Source: Azadirachta indica (lineage: Eukaryota > Streptophyta > Magnoliopsida > Sapindales > Meliaceae). Taken from it: a DNA stretch of 64,000 nt. The notes beneath the pieces are model-generated. The model did not search any database. It saw only the letters and a program-made list of their open reading frames with translations, and was not told where the DNA came from. Position numbers and translations under genes: made by a program. Of this stretch, positions 49,241 to 60,473 are shown piece by piece; positions within the stretch are counted from its first letter, which is position 1, and every line of letters begins with the position of its first letter. The stretch covers positions 4,795,182 to 4,859,181 of the forward strand of contig CM040445.1 in NCBI GenBank assembly GCA_022749755.1, in the 5' to 3' direction.

Positions 49241-50411
49241 GACTTGGTGGTTCCTCCGCACGAGCCACCATGGCGTTCAATGCCTTCCTCTTCGGACAAT
49301 CCCGCATCCAATGAGGACCATCGCAAAAGTAGCAATTTCGAGAAGGTTTGGAATCCCTCTCTTTGTCATTCCTCGGCTTCTCTTTGCCGCTAAGTGGTTT
49401 GCGAAAACCATCTCCTTGCGATTTGCTATGGTCTCCCCCACCTTTACCTTGGCCACCCTTCTTGTCCTTGGCCTTGGTATTTGATCGCTCACTTGAGTAA
49501 TCAGTGAGAGTCTCCGCAACGGCTATGGCGGTTGCAAGATCTTGCACACTTCTTCTCCTAAGCTCCGTCTTCGCCCATCCTTGGAGCCCATCCATGAAGA
49601 AAAAGAGCGAATCCTTGTCGCTCATATCCGGAATCTCCAACACCAAGCTAGTAAACTCCTTGATGTAGTCCCGCAAGCTTCCGGATTGTTTGAGGCGTCG
49701 CAGCCGGCCTCGTGCTTCCTCTTCGGCATTTTCCGGATAGAATTGCCGCTTGAGTTCCCGCTTGAAGTCATCGAAGGTTTCGATGGTGCATGTCCCTTTA
49801 CCAATGTCACTGTACCTCCTTCTCCACCACAACATAGCCACATCGATTAGATAATGGGTGGCGGTACGTACCTTGATTTGTTCATCGGTGATGCCCATCA
49901 CTTCGACATATTGTTCGATTCCCCACAAGAAGTTATCCACGTCCTTGGCACTCCTCGAGCCATTATAGGTCTTGGGCTTGGGGACATCGACTCTTGGCGC
50001 TTCACGTGTGGTAGTCATCCCACTTGCTGCCGCACGCTTGCACAAAGCCACATCCTCCTTAATTGTGGCGAGTTCCCTATCAATGTAGGCTCGGATGTCC
50101 CTAAACATACGGTCGTGAACCGCTAGCAACTCTTGCTTAAAGGCATTCTCGAGTTTGGCGGTAGACACCTCTACTACCTCACGAAGAGCATTATCCTCCA
50201 CTTCCAACCCGTCGAAGCGCTGTTCCATCTTGTCAAGGCGTGAGTCTACACTTGCCACAAAAGCTTTCACGCTAGCTACTCGAGCGTCCAAGCTAGCCAC
50301 CATGTCCTTGGACTGCGCCCTCTTGCTTCCACCCTTGGTAGGACGTTGCTCGTCACGTCCCCGCACTTGAGCCTCCTCACCTACAATGGTAACGTCGGAA
50401 ACGTTGGCCAT
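49170..50411 (-). pseudogene. Gag polyprotein of the Ty3/gypsy element, frameshifted at the protease border
   Basis: From ATG 50411 the frame gives about 390 residues of Gag. There is a coiled-coil N-terminal part, the capsid-like core (WWRRRYSDIG, FDDFKRELKRQFYPENAEEE, GSLRDYIKEFTSLVLEIPDM), a basic Gly/Lys-rich stretch and a zinc knuckle (CYFCDGPHWMRDC). The true frame is lost at about 49215-49245, where protease-side coding continues in another frame, so the last 25 residues or so (VTRRWVLCNY onward) are out-of-frame text. Confidence 0.9.
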
Positions 50412-50503
50412 TCCTTTTGATAGAGTTTCCCTTCACGCAACTTTTGATTCGAAAGCTCCCTCTCAACAAGGTCTCCGCTCAACCTTGTGTTGCTCAACCT
50501 TGA

Positions 50504-50515
50504 GCTCTGATACCA
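50504..50515 (-). other. Primer-binding site for initiator tRNA-Met
   Basis: The minus strand reads tggtatcagagc, the complement of the 3' end of plant initiator tRNA-Met, two bases inside the 5' LTR. This fixes the orientation of the element and the inner boundary of the LTR. Confidence 0.95.
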
Positions 50516-50517
50516 AC

Positions 50518-51150
50518 TGTCACGGCCTCACTCTCTTCACTCGCTTCGACCGTGCGGCGCTTAGCAACTCCGCTCACTAAGCAAGCCTTCGACACCCGCA
50601 ATGTGCTAAATCGGAAGCTTATGAATAAAAAGAGAAAAGAGAGCAATAAGAGTTTGAGTGAAGAGTGATTTACACAACTCAAGTTTATTGCTTAATTGCT
50701 TAATTACTTGGTTGCTTGGTTTGGCCAAATGAGGCCTCACCTATTTATAGGAAAACTTACATACAATGGACGGCCTAAATTGCGCCTCACAATGCACTTT
50801 TGAGGGTTAGGATTGGCCTCCTAAAAATGTCCTAAAAAATATCTACACAATTGTCAAAATGGTAATGCTATTTACACAATTCTAGAACTTGGGCTAATTG
50901 GGCCTCCATTCTAGAAGTTGGGCTAGTTGGGCTAACATTGGGCTATAAGTACAAGAATGCCAATAAGGAAGAATATATGGATCTTTGACCCAAATGCCTC
51001 ATTGCCCCTCTTAACCCGTTCTATCGACGAGGCATATTGCCGAAGCTCACGGACCCGCTTGTCCCGGATTTTCCTCTCGCGCAAATTCTGTCCGCACAAC
51101 GTCTTGGTCGCGGTTACTGTTCACGAGCACTGTTTACGCGGGGCGTGACA
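50518..51150 (-). repeat. 5' LTR of the Ty3/gypsy element
   Basis: This 633-bp LTR begins TGTCACGCCCCG and ends GCCGTGACA on the minus strand, so both TG...CA termini are intact. It carries a clear TATA box. It matches the 3' LTR at about 98.6 percent by eye. Confidence 0.94.
50741..50750 (-). promoter_or_regulatory. LTR promoter TATA box
   Basis: The minus strand reads ctataaatag, a near-perfect TATA box, in the middle of the 5' LTR. It is preserved in the other LTR, so transcription of the defective element could still start. Confidence 0.6.
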
Positions 51151-52811
51151 GATCGGTCTGGTCCTGACCAAGTAGACATTGAATTTTTGGTATTACTCAG
51201 CACGCGAGAAGCTTTGATCGAGGCATAATTTCAAGACTGCTATGTTTTATACGCAACATTAATTAATTACACATAACATCACACGCTACTTACTTATATA
51301 TTATTAAGGTAATAGACTAATAGTGCAGACTACGTTGTAAGTGAATACTAGAGACAATTACTAGAAATATCAGTTACAACTGTATTATAGCGTAATATTT
51401 TCATATAATATACTAAATATATAATGTAACGTAAATCACGCAATACATACTATATATATATATGTTGAAGGTATGTTAATCAATTTCAGTGGTAATCCCC
51501 CGCCTTCGGCGTCTCAACATCAGAATCTGAAGTGGAGCTCGCAGAAGAGTTTGGACCAAAGGCAATGCGGAGCCAGCCACGTGTGGCGGCTGCACCGTAT
51601 GCTTTTTAGCTTGCACGTGCGAACGACCTCAATCTAACATCTGCTACAATATATATACATATATGTGTGTTATTGATAAATTAATTAATTAATTAATTAA
51701 TTAAGAAAGTGAAATGTTTGAAAAATATTGAGAACTTTTGTCAAATATGTATGTTGTAATCGATATAGTTTCAGTTGTAGTCCACTCCCCTCCATCGGAT
51801 GATAACAGACATGGGCCGCCCGCATCGAAAGCAGTTCTCAATTCGATGGCTTGCATGTGCAATTTTTCCCTTTTCTCCTCCTATATAATCTTACATCATT
51901 ATCGGTAAAATCTTCTGTAGACCCCACCCCACGAGACCCTCATTTCTCTTTCTTGTAGGAAGAATTACTTCCTCTTTTTGGTTTGTTTGTGTTGAATCAG
52001 TTGCTTGCATTGGGAGAAGAGCGGCAGTTAATTTTCGTGGATGGGTCTGGTCAAAGATTGCCTGCAGAAATGGAGTGTTTATGTTCTCCACGGGAAAAAA
52101 GAGTGATTCATGGACTAGATGGGCTTTTATAAAAATCAATTCAAATCGTCTGAACTTTGAGAGAATAAATGAAGATTTATTAAAGCTAGGTTGTTTGCTG
52201 ATGGACAACTGGCTTTTAGTTACGGTGGTTATTCAAATCAACAACAGTTAGTTGAAACTTTTTCTTTGTGTCTTTACTTGCCATTTCGATCTTTTCGCTT
52301 TTTGTCTTTTGGGTCGTCGTCCTTAATTGTTATTAATTTACCGAATCCATGGCCTCATTATAAAAAACAACAGTGTAAGAAAATGGTTTTGAAAGAGAAC
52401 GACAGAACCAGAGATAAAGAAAGAAGAAAGAGCTTCAAACTTCACAATATATATGTATATATATAAAGAGAGAGATACAGATAATCTAGTTTAGTATAAA
52501 TAATATCAACACTTCTGCACTTGTTTTCTCATTAGCCCATCAAGGTCTTCAGGAATCCCCGGACGGTTCTAAGAGTAGCAGGCCGAGGTTGTAATCGGAG
52601 GAATAAAAGAAAAAACAATAGTAAGGAAACAAACAGTAAAAATTAAAAGAAAAATCAAATAGAGGTGAAGAAAAAGCCAAGTAAATCCAATAATTAGGCT
52701 CTTTCTTCTGTCACCTCAATATATTGTTGACTCAGTTCTCTAACCATGTTCTATCTAACTAGATGTATTCCAGCAAACACAAATTAATCACTTGCAACAA
52801 ATGTGTCATAA
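51151..52811. other. Intergenic between the retroelement and pectate lyase
   Basis: Sequence right of the insertion is AT-rich, with an (AATT)n run near 51680-51705 and a (TA)n run near 52446-52465. Frames of about 60-105 codons around 51890-52470 show no domain. The last 300 bp are the pectate lyase 3' flank. Confidence 0.45.
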
Positions 52812-54398
52812 TCAGCAACGAGCCCCTTTCTTGCAATTAAGCGCACCAGAAGCACTCGTTATCGCACCGACAAGAGAAGATGGTCTAGCACCTAAGCTCG
52901 ATGCTTTTGCGTAGCTCGATGCGGCGCCTGCTCCTGATGCTGTGAAAAATGCACCATTCACCATCAAATCTCCCTCAGATCTCCAGTTCCAATTCTTCCA
53001 TTCACTTTGTGGTGCATCCTCATGTTTTGTTACCTGCAACATCAAATCGTACCACAAAAATAAATAAATAAAGTGTATTCCACAAAGAATTAATTAAAAG
53101 AGAACCGAATTGGGACATTAAAATAATCAAAAAACTCACTTCTTTGCTGAACGCGTTGTCAGGAGCAGCAAATCTGTTTCCTTGGCTATTGATTGTAGGG
53201 TTTGCACTTCCTCCAATAGCATACATTTCCCAATGAGTGTAGTCATTGTTCACCACATGGAAATACCCATGTCTACATCTGCAAATTTTTTAAGAAGTAA
53301 AAATTAAAATATTAATATCGACAACATGAAGAAGATTGATGGCTAACTATAATTACACGCTTGTAAATTTTTAATTAAATTAAATTAAGTTAATTACCTT
53401 GGCATTCTTTGAACAAGCCCTTCACCAAAGTGATTAAAGGCTATAGTGACTTGCATGTTCTTGTCCTGAGTATAGGAATCGCTGTGACCCAACAACATTA
53501 CCTTATCATGGTGGGTCATGAAATTGTTTGAAAGGGTGATAGCCGTGGACCCATGAATGGCATCGATCAGACCATCATCACAATTTGACAATGAACAATG
53601 GTCGACCCAAATGTGGGTACCACCGAAGATGGACACACCATCACCGTCTGATATTGTTCTCCATCCGTAGTGATTTGGGGAGTCTCTCACCATAGCGTTT
53701 CCTCCTTTTTTACAGTCATGAATGTGTAAACCATGAATTATAATGTTACTCACGTACTGTATTGTAATGCATGGACCACCGGCTAGGTGAACACTAGCGC
53801 CACGACCGTCAATTGTCTTGAACGAGTTCATGATCAACTCTTCCTTCAATTGGATCGTCATATCACGGGCAAAAATGATCCACAACGGTTCATCCTGGAT
53901 AACAGCGTGCCTTAGAGTGCCAGGCTTAGGGTTTACGGGGTCATCGTTTCCGGAATCAGTGACCACATAAATTTTACCATCTCTTCCACCAACTGCATTC
54001 TTGCCGAACCCAATTGCACAATCGGCCAGCCTTTGCCGGTTCTGCTCCCAGTTGGGGTCGCACCTCCAGCAATCATCGATAGGATTGCCAGTTCCACAAG
54101 ACAAATACCCCAAGTTCCTCCTGGTCCTGGAAGCATTGGCGATGCTCCTGCCAACAAAAAAAGAAACGTGGTACATTTTTAGAATCATAGTATAACTAGC
54201 ATTGTACTTAAAATGGATCCGTAAATGTATATTAATGATGGAGCCATATATATTATACATGTGCGTGCACATATGACATATATACCTTTGTACTTCTTGT
54301 ACAACTAATTCTGGGTCCTGAACTGGGGAAGACTGAATGAGAGCTGGGGTCAGAAGATAGAAGAGGAAGATCATGAGAGAAAGAGAAGAGCATGCCAT
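52812..54398 (-). CDS. Pectate lyase (PL1 family), four exons, 407 aa
   Basis: Exons (minus): 54398-54286, 54147-53398, 53278-53140 and 53033-52812, all in phase. A signal peptide ([20 protein letters not shown]) precedes [19 protein letters not shown] and the plant-specific CWRCDPNW segment. The right-handed beta-helix core carries the PL1 hallmarks: [36 protein letters not shown] (calcium-binding Asp residues), [13 protein letters not shown], and [24 protein letters not shown] with the catalytic Arg (RMPR). The enzyme cleaves de-esterified homogalacturonan by beta-elimination in the cell wall. Its length matches plant pectate lyase-like proteins. Two wall enzymes, this and the GH35 beta-galactosidase, flank the retroelement and share its orientation, which is probably coincidental. 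The exon 3 donor is gtgagt. Confidence 0.95.
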
Positions 54399-54520
54399 TG
54401 TTTTTTGCTCTTTGTTGTTTGTTATTCTCTTCGACCTGCTTCCTCTTGAGTAGTGAAGTAAGGAGAAAAATTAAAGAGAAAGGGATCAGGGTGTGAGGCA
54501 AATGAAAAGAAGAGGAGGTG

Positions 54521-54527
54521 TATATAA
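54521..54527 (-). promoter_or_regulatory. Probable TATA box of the pectate lyase gene
   Basis: A tatataaa run on the plus strand reads tttatata on the minus strand, about 123 bp upstream of the ATG. Position fits, but the minus-strand match is only fair. Confidence 0.35.
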
Positions 54528-56973
54528 AGACATTAAAGCCGGGCTAAATGGCGTGACTAAACTAAACATGTGGGTCCATTGTGCTTCGTGATTTCAGGTT
54601 TTACGGGATTCCAATTGGGTAGTTTTGGTCGTTAAGCAAGCCCTTGGAAAAAATAAAGGTTGCAATAAAGTCAAAAAATCACTGCATCGAAGGAAAAAAA
54701 AAAAAAAAAGAAAACGAAATTCACCACCATCTGCGCGCTCAGGTTTACCCTTTGAATTTCCTCAAAAGAAACAAAAACAAAAATAGATCCCTCGTTGGCG
54801 TGGAAATGACTATATGTTCATCCTAACGAATGATTAGTATTAGTAATTGGTTTACAGATTCAATAAGAAGGTTAGCAAGTCACTGTTGGTCAATTGAAAA
54901 CACATGTTTTTTTGTTTTTGTTTCCTTGCCCCTTACAACATCAAGAGATAAGCTATTAAAACTGATCTGTCTCTAAAACATCTTTTACTTGGATCTGATA
55001 ATAGTCCCATGTCTACTTCACCCGAACTATCGAAATTAATTTTCATGATAAACATGATATATATGAACAACATGCAGCGGAAATCAAAAATTAAAACGAC
55101 ATTGAAGCATTTGTTAATTGTTCCACACGTTTCGAGGCCAAACAATAAGGATAAGCGAATTTCAGAGCTGCTGCCAGATTATTAATTAAGTTTGTTATTC
55201 TTCTTAATTCATGCGATAAAATTCATTTAATTGATGGTAAAAATAAATTATACAGAAAATATTCGTGACACAAGCACATGCTTTTGCAATCCAAATCAAA
55301 CCTCACTTACCAGGTAGGCCCAAATATCTCCTTTATTATCCTTTCTTTATTTATCACGCTCTCCATCCGGTTCTCTTATCACAAACATTTCCAGCCGCAA
55401 ACGTCGCCGAAATTTCACATTTGCTGACTTGGCATTACTCCTAGCTGCCTCTTTAATCTCCGCTTCTTCTACTCATAATTCCACCCAAAATCCGATCCAA
55501 ATTGGAATGGGCCGGCCGCGCCCGAACCACCATCTCCTTTTGAATTTTCTAACTAATTTATATATTAACTGTATGATTATTAAGGAAGGGGTCTAAAATA
55601 GTCGGCTAGACTGGATTGGAGATAACATGTAGTTAATTTTAATCTTAACAATCCGATTCGCATAAATCTCGACTCCGATCCGTTAGTATTACGAACGAGT
55701 CAGTTGAGGCAACTTGTAACAGACACGTGGCGCGAGATAGGGGGCGTAGTATCCGTTGAAATTGATATGCTGACTTGGGCATCTTTTTGTCCAGTGAAAG
55801 CTGCTTCTTCACATGGGATTTTTGTTCCTTCTTAAGATTCCCCGGTCGCCCGGGAGAATCAAGGCCGTTGATTATGGATTTAAATAGCAGGGAGGGCTGT
55901 TGATATTGGATGGTGGGGTTGTAGAAAAAATAAAATACTTGAAAATGGAATACCAAAGTGAATGTCTCTGTTAAGGCAGTTAGTGTAGGGATCAAATGAA
56001 AAACAGAGGCACGTTAGCTAGCTGGTTGAGTGAAAACTACTTGGCAACCTCTCTCGTCCACTTAACACGTGGTACCCAAATGGTCCTGCCATGTGGCACG
56101 CTCCTTCTCAGCCAATGGTTTTCCTCCTTTGCACATGCAGTATATCTCGTCGTATCATATCAAATCATCCCTATCAAATCCAAATCCAAATCCTCATTCT
56201 TTGTAAATTTTTATAAAATTTTCATCCAAATTATTTTTTCAAAATTTAATGCTTAAATTATGTTCTTATATAAGTCAATTTTTTCTTGCCTAGAATTTTT
56301 GAAAAGATTTTCTTAATTCTCTAATCCAATTTAGTCAAACTTTTAGGCGTGATAAGTAAGATTGGTCAATTTTTTCCTTTAAAAGCCGCACTTTTGGCAG
56401 GAAAACTCCACCGACATTTCATTTGCATGGAACACACAGCACATTAATTCTTCATTTTCCAAATTAAAATGTTTAAATATCGTAAAAAACAAAAATTATA
56501 TGGGTGACCTGTATATTCATTAATTAAGGAATGGTGTGTCATAATCCATGTAATTAAGCATGTCTCTCGAAAGCTTTTTCCTTATAAGAAAGACAAAACA
56601 AATAGGAGACAATAGAATAGAAATTGTCTGTGTATGAATGGAAGGAGGGAGACTCTATGATCATATCCATTTAATACCAAACTACATACTTGATGTTTTA
56701 GCAAATATCATACATTATAAGGCGTAAACTACTATTGCAATCCGCTGTACCAATGACGCATCAATTTTAAACCTCATATGTAACGCATGCGGGGCTATGA
56801 AAATATGTGGTTAGGTCAGTCTCATTAACTATATAGATAATTTTAAGATTAGACCTAACATTTGATTAGATGCATCATCTTGATCATTTTTGTTATTTTA
56901 TATGTATGTTAGTCTATTTATTCAAAATGTCTATACTTATAAAATCAAAGAAAATTGACAGTAATAAAGCGTT

Positions 56974-57010
<37 letters not shown>

Positions 57011-58162
57011 TATCACTGCTTTATAGAAAAGTAATACTCATGCAAGCTAGCTGTATATTATTACGATTATTAATTTATTATTATTTATTTAAATGAATAA
57101 AAAAAGAATAATGTTGATGTAAATTCTGCGGACATAAAACCTGACGCTAAAAGCACTGGTGACAATAATGCATTTGTACACCATGCGTATTTTATTTAAT
57201 TAATATAATTTACATAATTAATTAACCTAGATCAAGGGATTTGATTTTGCTTCTTAAACGAGACAAGTAAAAGGGGGTGAAGGACAACAAGAACAACGGC
57301 AACAATACATCAGTTAAATCATATTGATTTGGAGTCATGTGGCCTCAGCTAAATTTAACTGCAGCTATTATGGTAATTCCACTTTAATCATTTATGCTGC
57401 AACATGTCTCTAACTTAAAGGTCAAACCAGCGCAATCATTACATGCAATCAATCCTCTTTTATTATTTAGATGCTGGAAAGATCGATTGAGAATGAATTA
57501 CGATTATCTTCACTTGCAAGAAATCAAACTGTCCATATAGGGATAATATATCAAAAAAAGTTAAAAAGATTTAGGCTTGAGAGGGAAGATATAGTGGCAC
57601 CATCAAGCTGTCCTTGTTATTATTATTATTTTTATCATTACTCTTTAATTTAATATAAGATTCGATGTAGTTTTATCATAAAGATTATTCAGATTATTTA
57701 AGTATATAGCCGGCTTTGCTGCTCCTGGGTCAATTCGAAGGCTAACAGGTAGAAACTTATAGCCCCAGTAAAACCACCGTCCAGGTTGTAATAAGAGATT
57801 GAGTGGGGTGTCTTAAGGTAATTCAAACCCCTTTCATATGTGATGTAGACCCTAGACTTTAGTGAGGGTACCAAATCCTAATTATCCATTTCGGGTTAGG
57901 CCTAGCTTCAAATCAAACCCAAGACTTTGGACCCAAATTAGTGTAATAATGATTATAAATTAAAAATTATCCAACATTCTTCTAATCGGTTGTTAAAAGG
58001 AAAAAAAAAAAAAAAAAGTAAAAGAAAAATTGTGGAGAAGGGAAATCACGTGACTATGCGGAGGAAATGCATGAATTCCTCGTTCATGCAGTTGAGCAGG
58101 GATTAGCCGTTTAGGTAGTCGGCGTTTCACAGGCTATTTGTACAGTCCCATTACTAGGGCCT

Positions 58163-58167
<5 letters not shown>

Positions 58168-58193
<26 letters not shown>

Positions 58194-58195
58194 TA
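58168..58195. repeat. (ACT)n microsatellite
   Basis: About nine uninterrupted ACT units in intergenic DNA. A looser agtaat repeat lies 370 bp to the right, near 58560-58586. Confidence 0.85.
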
Positions 58196-58382
58196 GTCTT
58201 CTTGCTGTCACTATTTTAACCATTCGATTTATGTTTTTAGAAAACAAAAAAATCAATGCGATATTTTCTTTGATTCCACCGTTTCCGCATTGAAGGTTTT
58301 AGCGAAGGAAGCTTATTTGCAGTTGTTTTCACTTGGATTCGCAATGTATCCTTCAATATCCATAATGGATTTAGTCACTTAC

Positions 58383-58493
58383 GCTGCTGCCGCTGCAATT
58401 CTGAAGTTGTCTTGATGAGAGAAGACCCATGTAGCCACGTGGCGTTGAAGGATTAGACAGATTCTCAATCAACGCCGCTCCCTGGACTGCCAT
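58383..58493 (-). other. Orphan exon-like segment, 37 codons
   Basis: On the minus strand an ATG directly follows a ctgcag acceptor-like site. It opens exactly 37 codons (MAVQGAALIENLSNPSTPRG onward) and runs into a strong gtaagt donor in phase 0. The peptide looks like the start of a plastid-targeted or regulatory protein. However, no matching downstream exon is visible on the minus strand down to the pectate lyase gene. It may be a relic first exon, an exon of a non-coding transcript, or chance. No family was recognised. Confidence 0.2.
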
Positions 58494-59419
58494 CTGCAGG
58501 CTGTAAATCGTACAATTGTACAGTATAATACAATATAAAGGTACAATACACTGGTGCATAGTAATAGTAATAGTAATAGTAATAATAATGGAACGCGGTG
58601 TAGCATAGCTAAAGCAGTTGGGGTTTCATTAAGAGCGTAGTACAGTCGTTCCGAGAGTGGACCCCCAATCAGACATATAAAAATGTTTCCTACCCTTTAA
58701 TACATCACCTCACGTTCCATGCGAACTATAATTTTACCGCCACTTCCACGCGCCTTTTTTGCATCTATTATTATTTTTATTTTTAATTTTGTATAATAAT
58801 TTATCTATAACTTAATTTAATGCTCTACCTCAAATTATTCCGACCTAGATTTTTGCCAACATACCAGCCACTACTACGGTTTTAATTATAAATATCTAAA
58901 AATTATTGTTACTCTTATCCATTTTAAATGTCTAAACACGGTTAATATTCCGTCATTCAAATTTGAAAAAAACAGACTCATTTTATATTTCTAATTTTCA
59001 TAACATTTATATTGTTATAAAAACAGGGTTTTTTTATATATATTTTATATTTTATGTATATTTTATAATTATTTTAACATTTATAAACCGCTACCTACTG
59101 ACAACTTGAATTGATTATAATTGTAATTACGGAAATTGAGGTGATATTAAAGAACTGTGTAATACGCGCCTTCAGTGAAGGTGGATGTGTCATAGGAAAC
59201 CGACCGTAGTTACAGCTTTGCGCCAGAAAACAGAAACTAACTGAAACGGCAAAACGGTGAATGACGGAAACACCCCTCCTGAGGCTCTCTGGTCGAGATC
59301 AGTGTGCCCCTCTGCAACACTCTGCACACAGAAGATAGAAACAAGAATTTCTGTAAAAAATAAAGGAAATTTTGCTCTCTCTCTCTCTCTTTCTCTTCTC
59401 TGTTAAACAATTGAAAACA

Positions 59420-59641
59420 ATGGCACCTTGTTTATTATCACCCTCATTCATTAACGACATTTACTACTTTGCCACTTGCAACCACCTCCTTCTCCCTCCT
59501 GTCTCTATCTCTATCTCTATCTCTATCTCTATCTCTATCTCCTTCTGTCTACCAGGTGAATGTGAATGTGATTCTAATAAGAACCAACCGAAGCTCAGCC
59601 ACCAAGAAACAAAGCGGCATTTTAGGGCTAGAGTTTTGTAG
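59420..59641 (+). other. Upstream open reading frame in the STICHEL-like leader
   Basis: An ATG in favourable context (aacaatggc) opens 73 codons (MAPCLLSPSFINDIYYFATC onward). The frame runs across the (TCTCTA)n repeat, which encodes alternating Ser-Ile. If this part of the leader is retained in the mRNA, the frame would precede the main start and could lower translation. A donor-like site at about 59552 may cut it short. Coding for a useful peptide is unlikely. Confidence 0.35.
59502..59542. repeat. (TCTCTA)n hexanucleotide microsatellite
   Basis: Nearly seven units of a TCTCTA repeat lie inside the probable transcribed leader of the STICHEL-like gene. Because the unit is six bases, length changes keep the upstream frame open. 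Confidence 0.85.
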
Positions 59642-60473
59642 TTTGCAGTAACCCGCCTTTTACGCTTCTCATTCAAACTTCGTTAACTTCGAAGTTGCAT
59701 ATTTTTATTTGCAGGTTTGAATTCTTTAATTTGTCGTTTTACATTCTTTGTTTTCTTCCGAGATTAAAATTTAAATTTGTAGATTCTCTCTAGAATGTAA
59801 CAGTTGTTTACTCCGGAAGCAAAAGCTTGCTACGCTACTCTCTGTTTTGAGCTGTGTCGACAGGTATAGCAATAGTTTTATTACTGTTCTGTCGTATGTG
59901 TTGCTGTAGAGAATAGCTAAATGTCTTGTTACTATGAGTTTCTGTTTTGCTTTTGTTAGGTAAGAAGTCCACATTATTTGCCGTTTTTTCTTTCGTTTGG
60001 TGAAGATATTGTTATATGATGATAAGTGTGACATTGTAATCTACTTTAGTTGTTGTAACTTGGTTCGTTCATTTACCATATTTAGGGATCAAATCATTCG
60101 TTTTGCCGAAAATGAACAACTTTTGTGCCATTTTATTATATTTTATTTTTTCCAGTTTATGAAATGTAAGAAGTAGCAGCATGTTTTTAAAGATTGAATG
60201 GGAAACATAGCATGACTTTTTAATATATTTTTTTAATAGCTCTTAACAATTCGAATTTTTCTTCCTTTATTTTCTCCCATTTCTTATGGTTGTGAGTTTT
60301 TCTTATCTGTTTATATTGCTATTTTATTAATTTTTTTTTTCTGGGTTGATTCTATCTATTCTGTTCTTCTTTCAGGTTAAAGATGGTGGCTATTTTATCG
60401 GGTCCTGAGGTTTGACGTTGGAATCGAGAAAGAAATTCTCTAGTTTATTTCTTATATATTTGAAATATTGAAA

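Larger units (their letters stand above)
46629..51150 (-). mobile_element. Ty3/gypsy chromovirus LTR retrotransposon, defective, lacking RT and RNase H
   Basis: Two near-identical LTRs (632 and 633 bp) flank a 3257-bp interior on the minus strand. The primer-binding site lies beside the right (5') LTR and the polypurine tract beside the left (3') LTR. In transcriptional order the interior holds gag with a zinc knuckle, a retropepsin-like protease, then integrase and a C-terminal chromodomain. No reverse transcriptase or RNase H segment exists between protease and integrase; the protease-side text passes to the pre-integrase linker at about 48765. The body also has one frameshift and three in-frame stops. 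A GATC flanks both ends (46625-46628 and 51151-51154), the likely remnant of the target-site duplication. Integrase-chromodomain order places it among plant chromoviruses. It could move only with enzymes supplied by a relative. Confidence 0.92.
54399..59344. other. Long intergenic region, 4.9 kb
   Basis: The pectate lyase and STICHEL-like genes diverge across this stretch, so both promoters lie here. It is mostly AT-rich, with (TA)n at 56980-57005. An (ACT)n microsatellite and a lone exon-like segment near 58.4 kb are described separately. A C/G-richer patch at 55640-56130 contains CACGTG-type motifs (ccacgtgtct, aacacgtggt). I find no complete gene. Confidence 0.4.
59345..60473 (+). other. 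Leader region of the STICHEL-like gene
   Basis: From the CT-rich run at about 59375-59400 to the ATG at 60474, the DNA has the look of a long 5' leader with one or more introns. Donor-like ccaggtgaatg at about 59552 and acceptor-like atttgcagg at about 59715 are seen, with further gt/ag pairs before 60376. The exact leader splicing cannot be fixed from sequence alone. It includes an upstream open frame and a hexanucleotide repeat, listed separately. Confidence 0.4.

Noticed and set aside
51890..52470. Open frames of 90-105 codons right of the retroelement
   Set aside because: Low-complexity text, no domain, and no splice structure consistent with a gene.
55645..55995. Minus-strand frame of 116 codons
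   Set aside because: It looks like ordinary promoter or intergenic DNA with CACGTG-type motifs; the peptide has no recognisable features.
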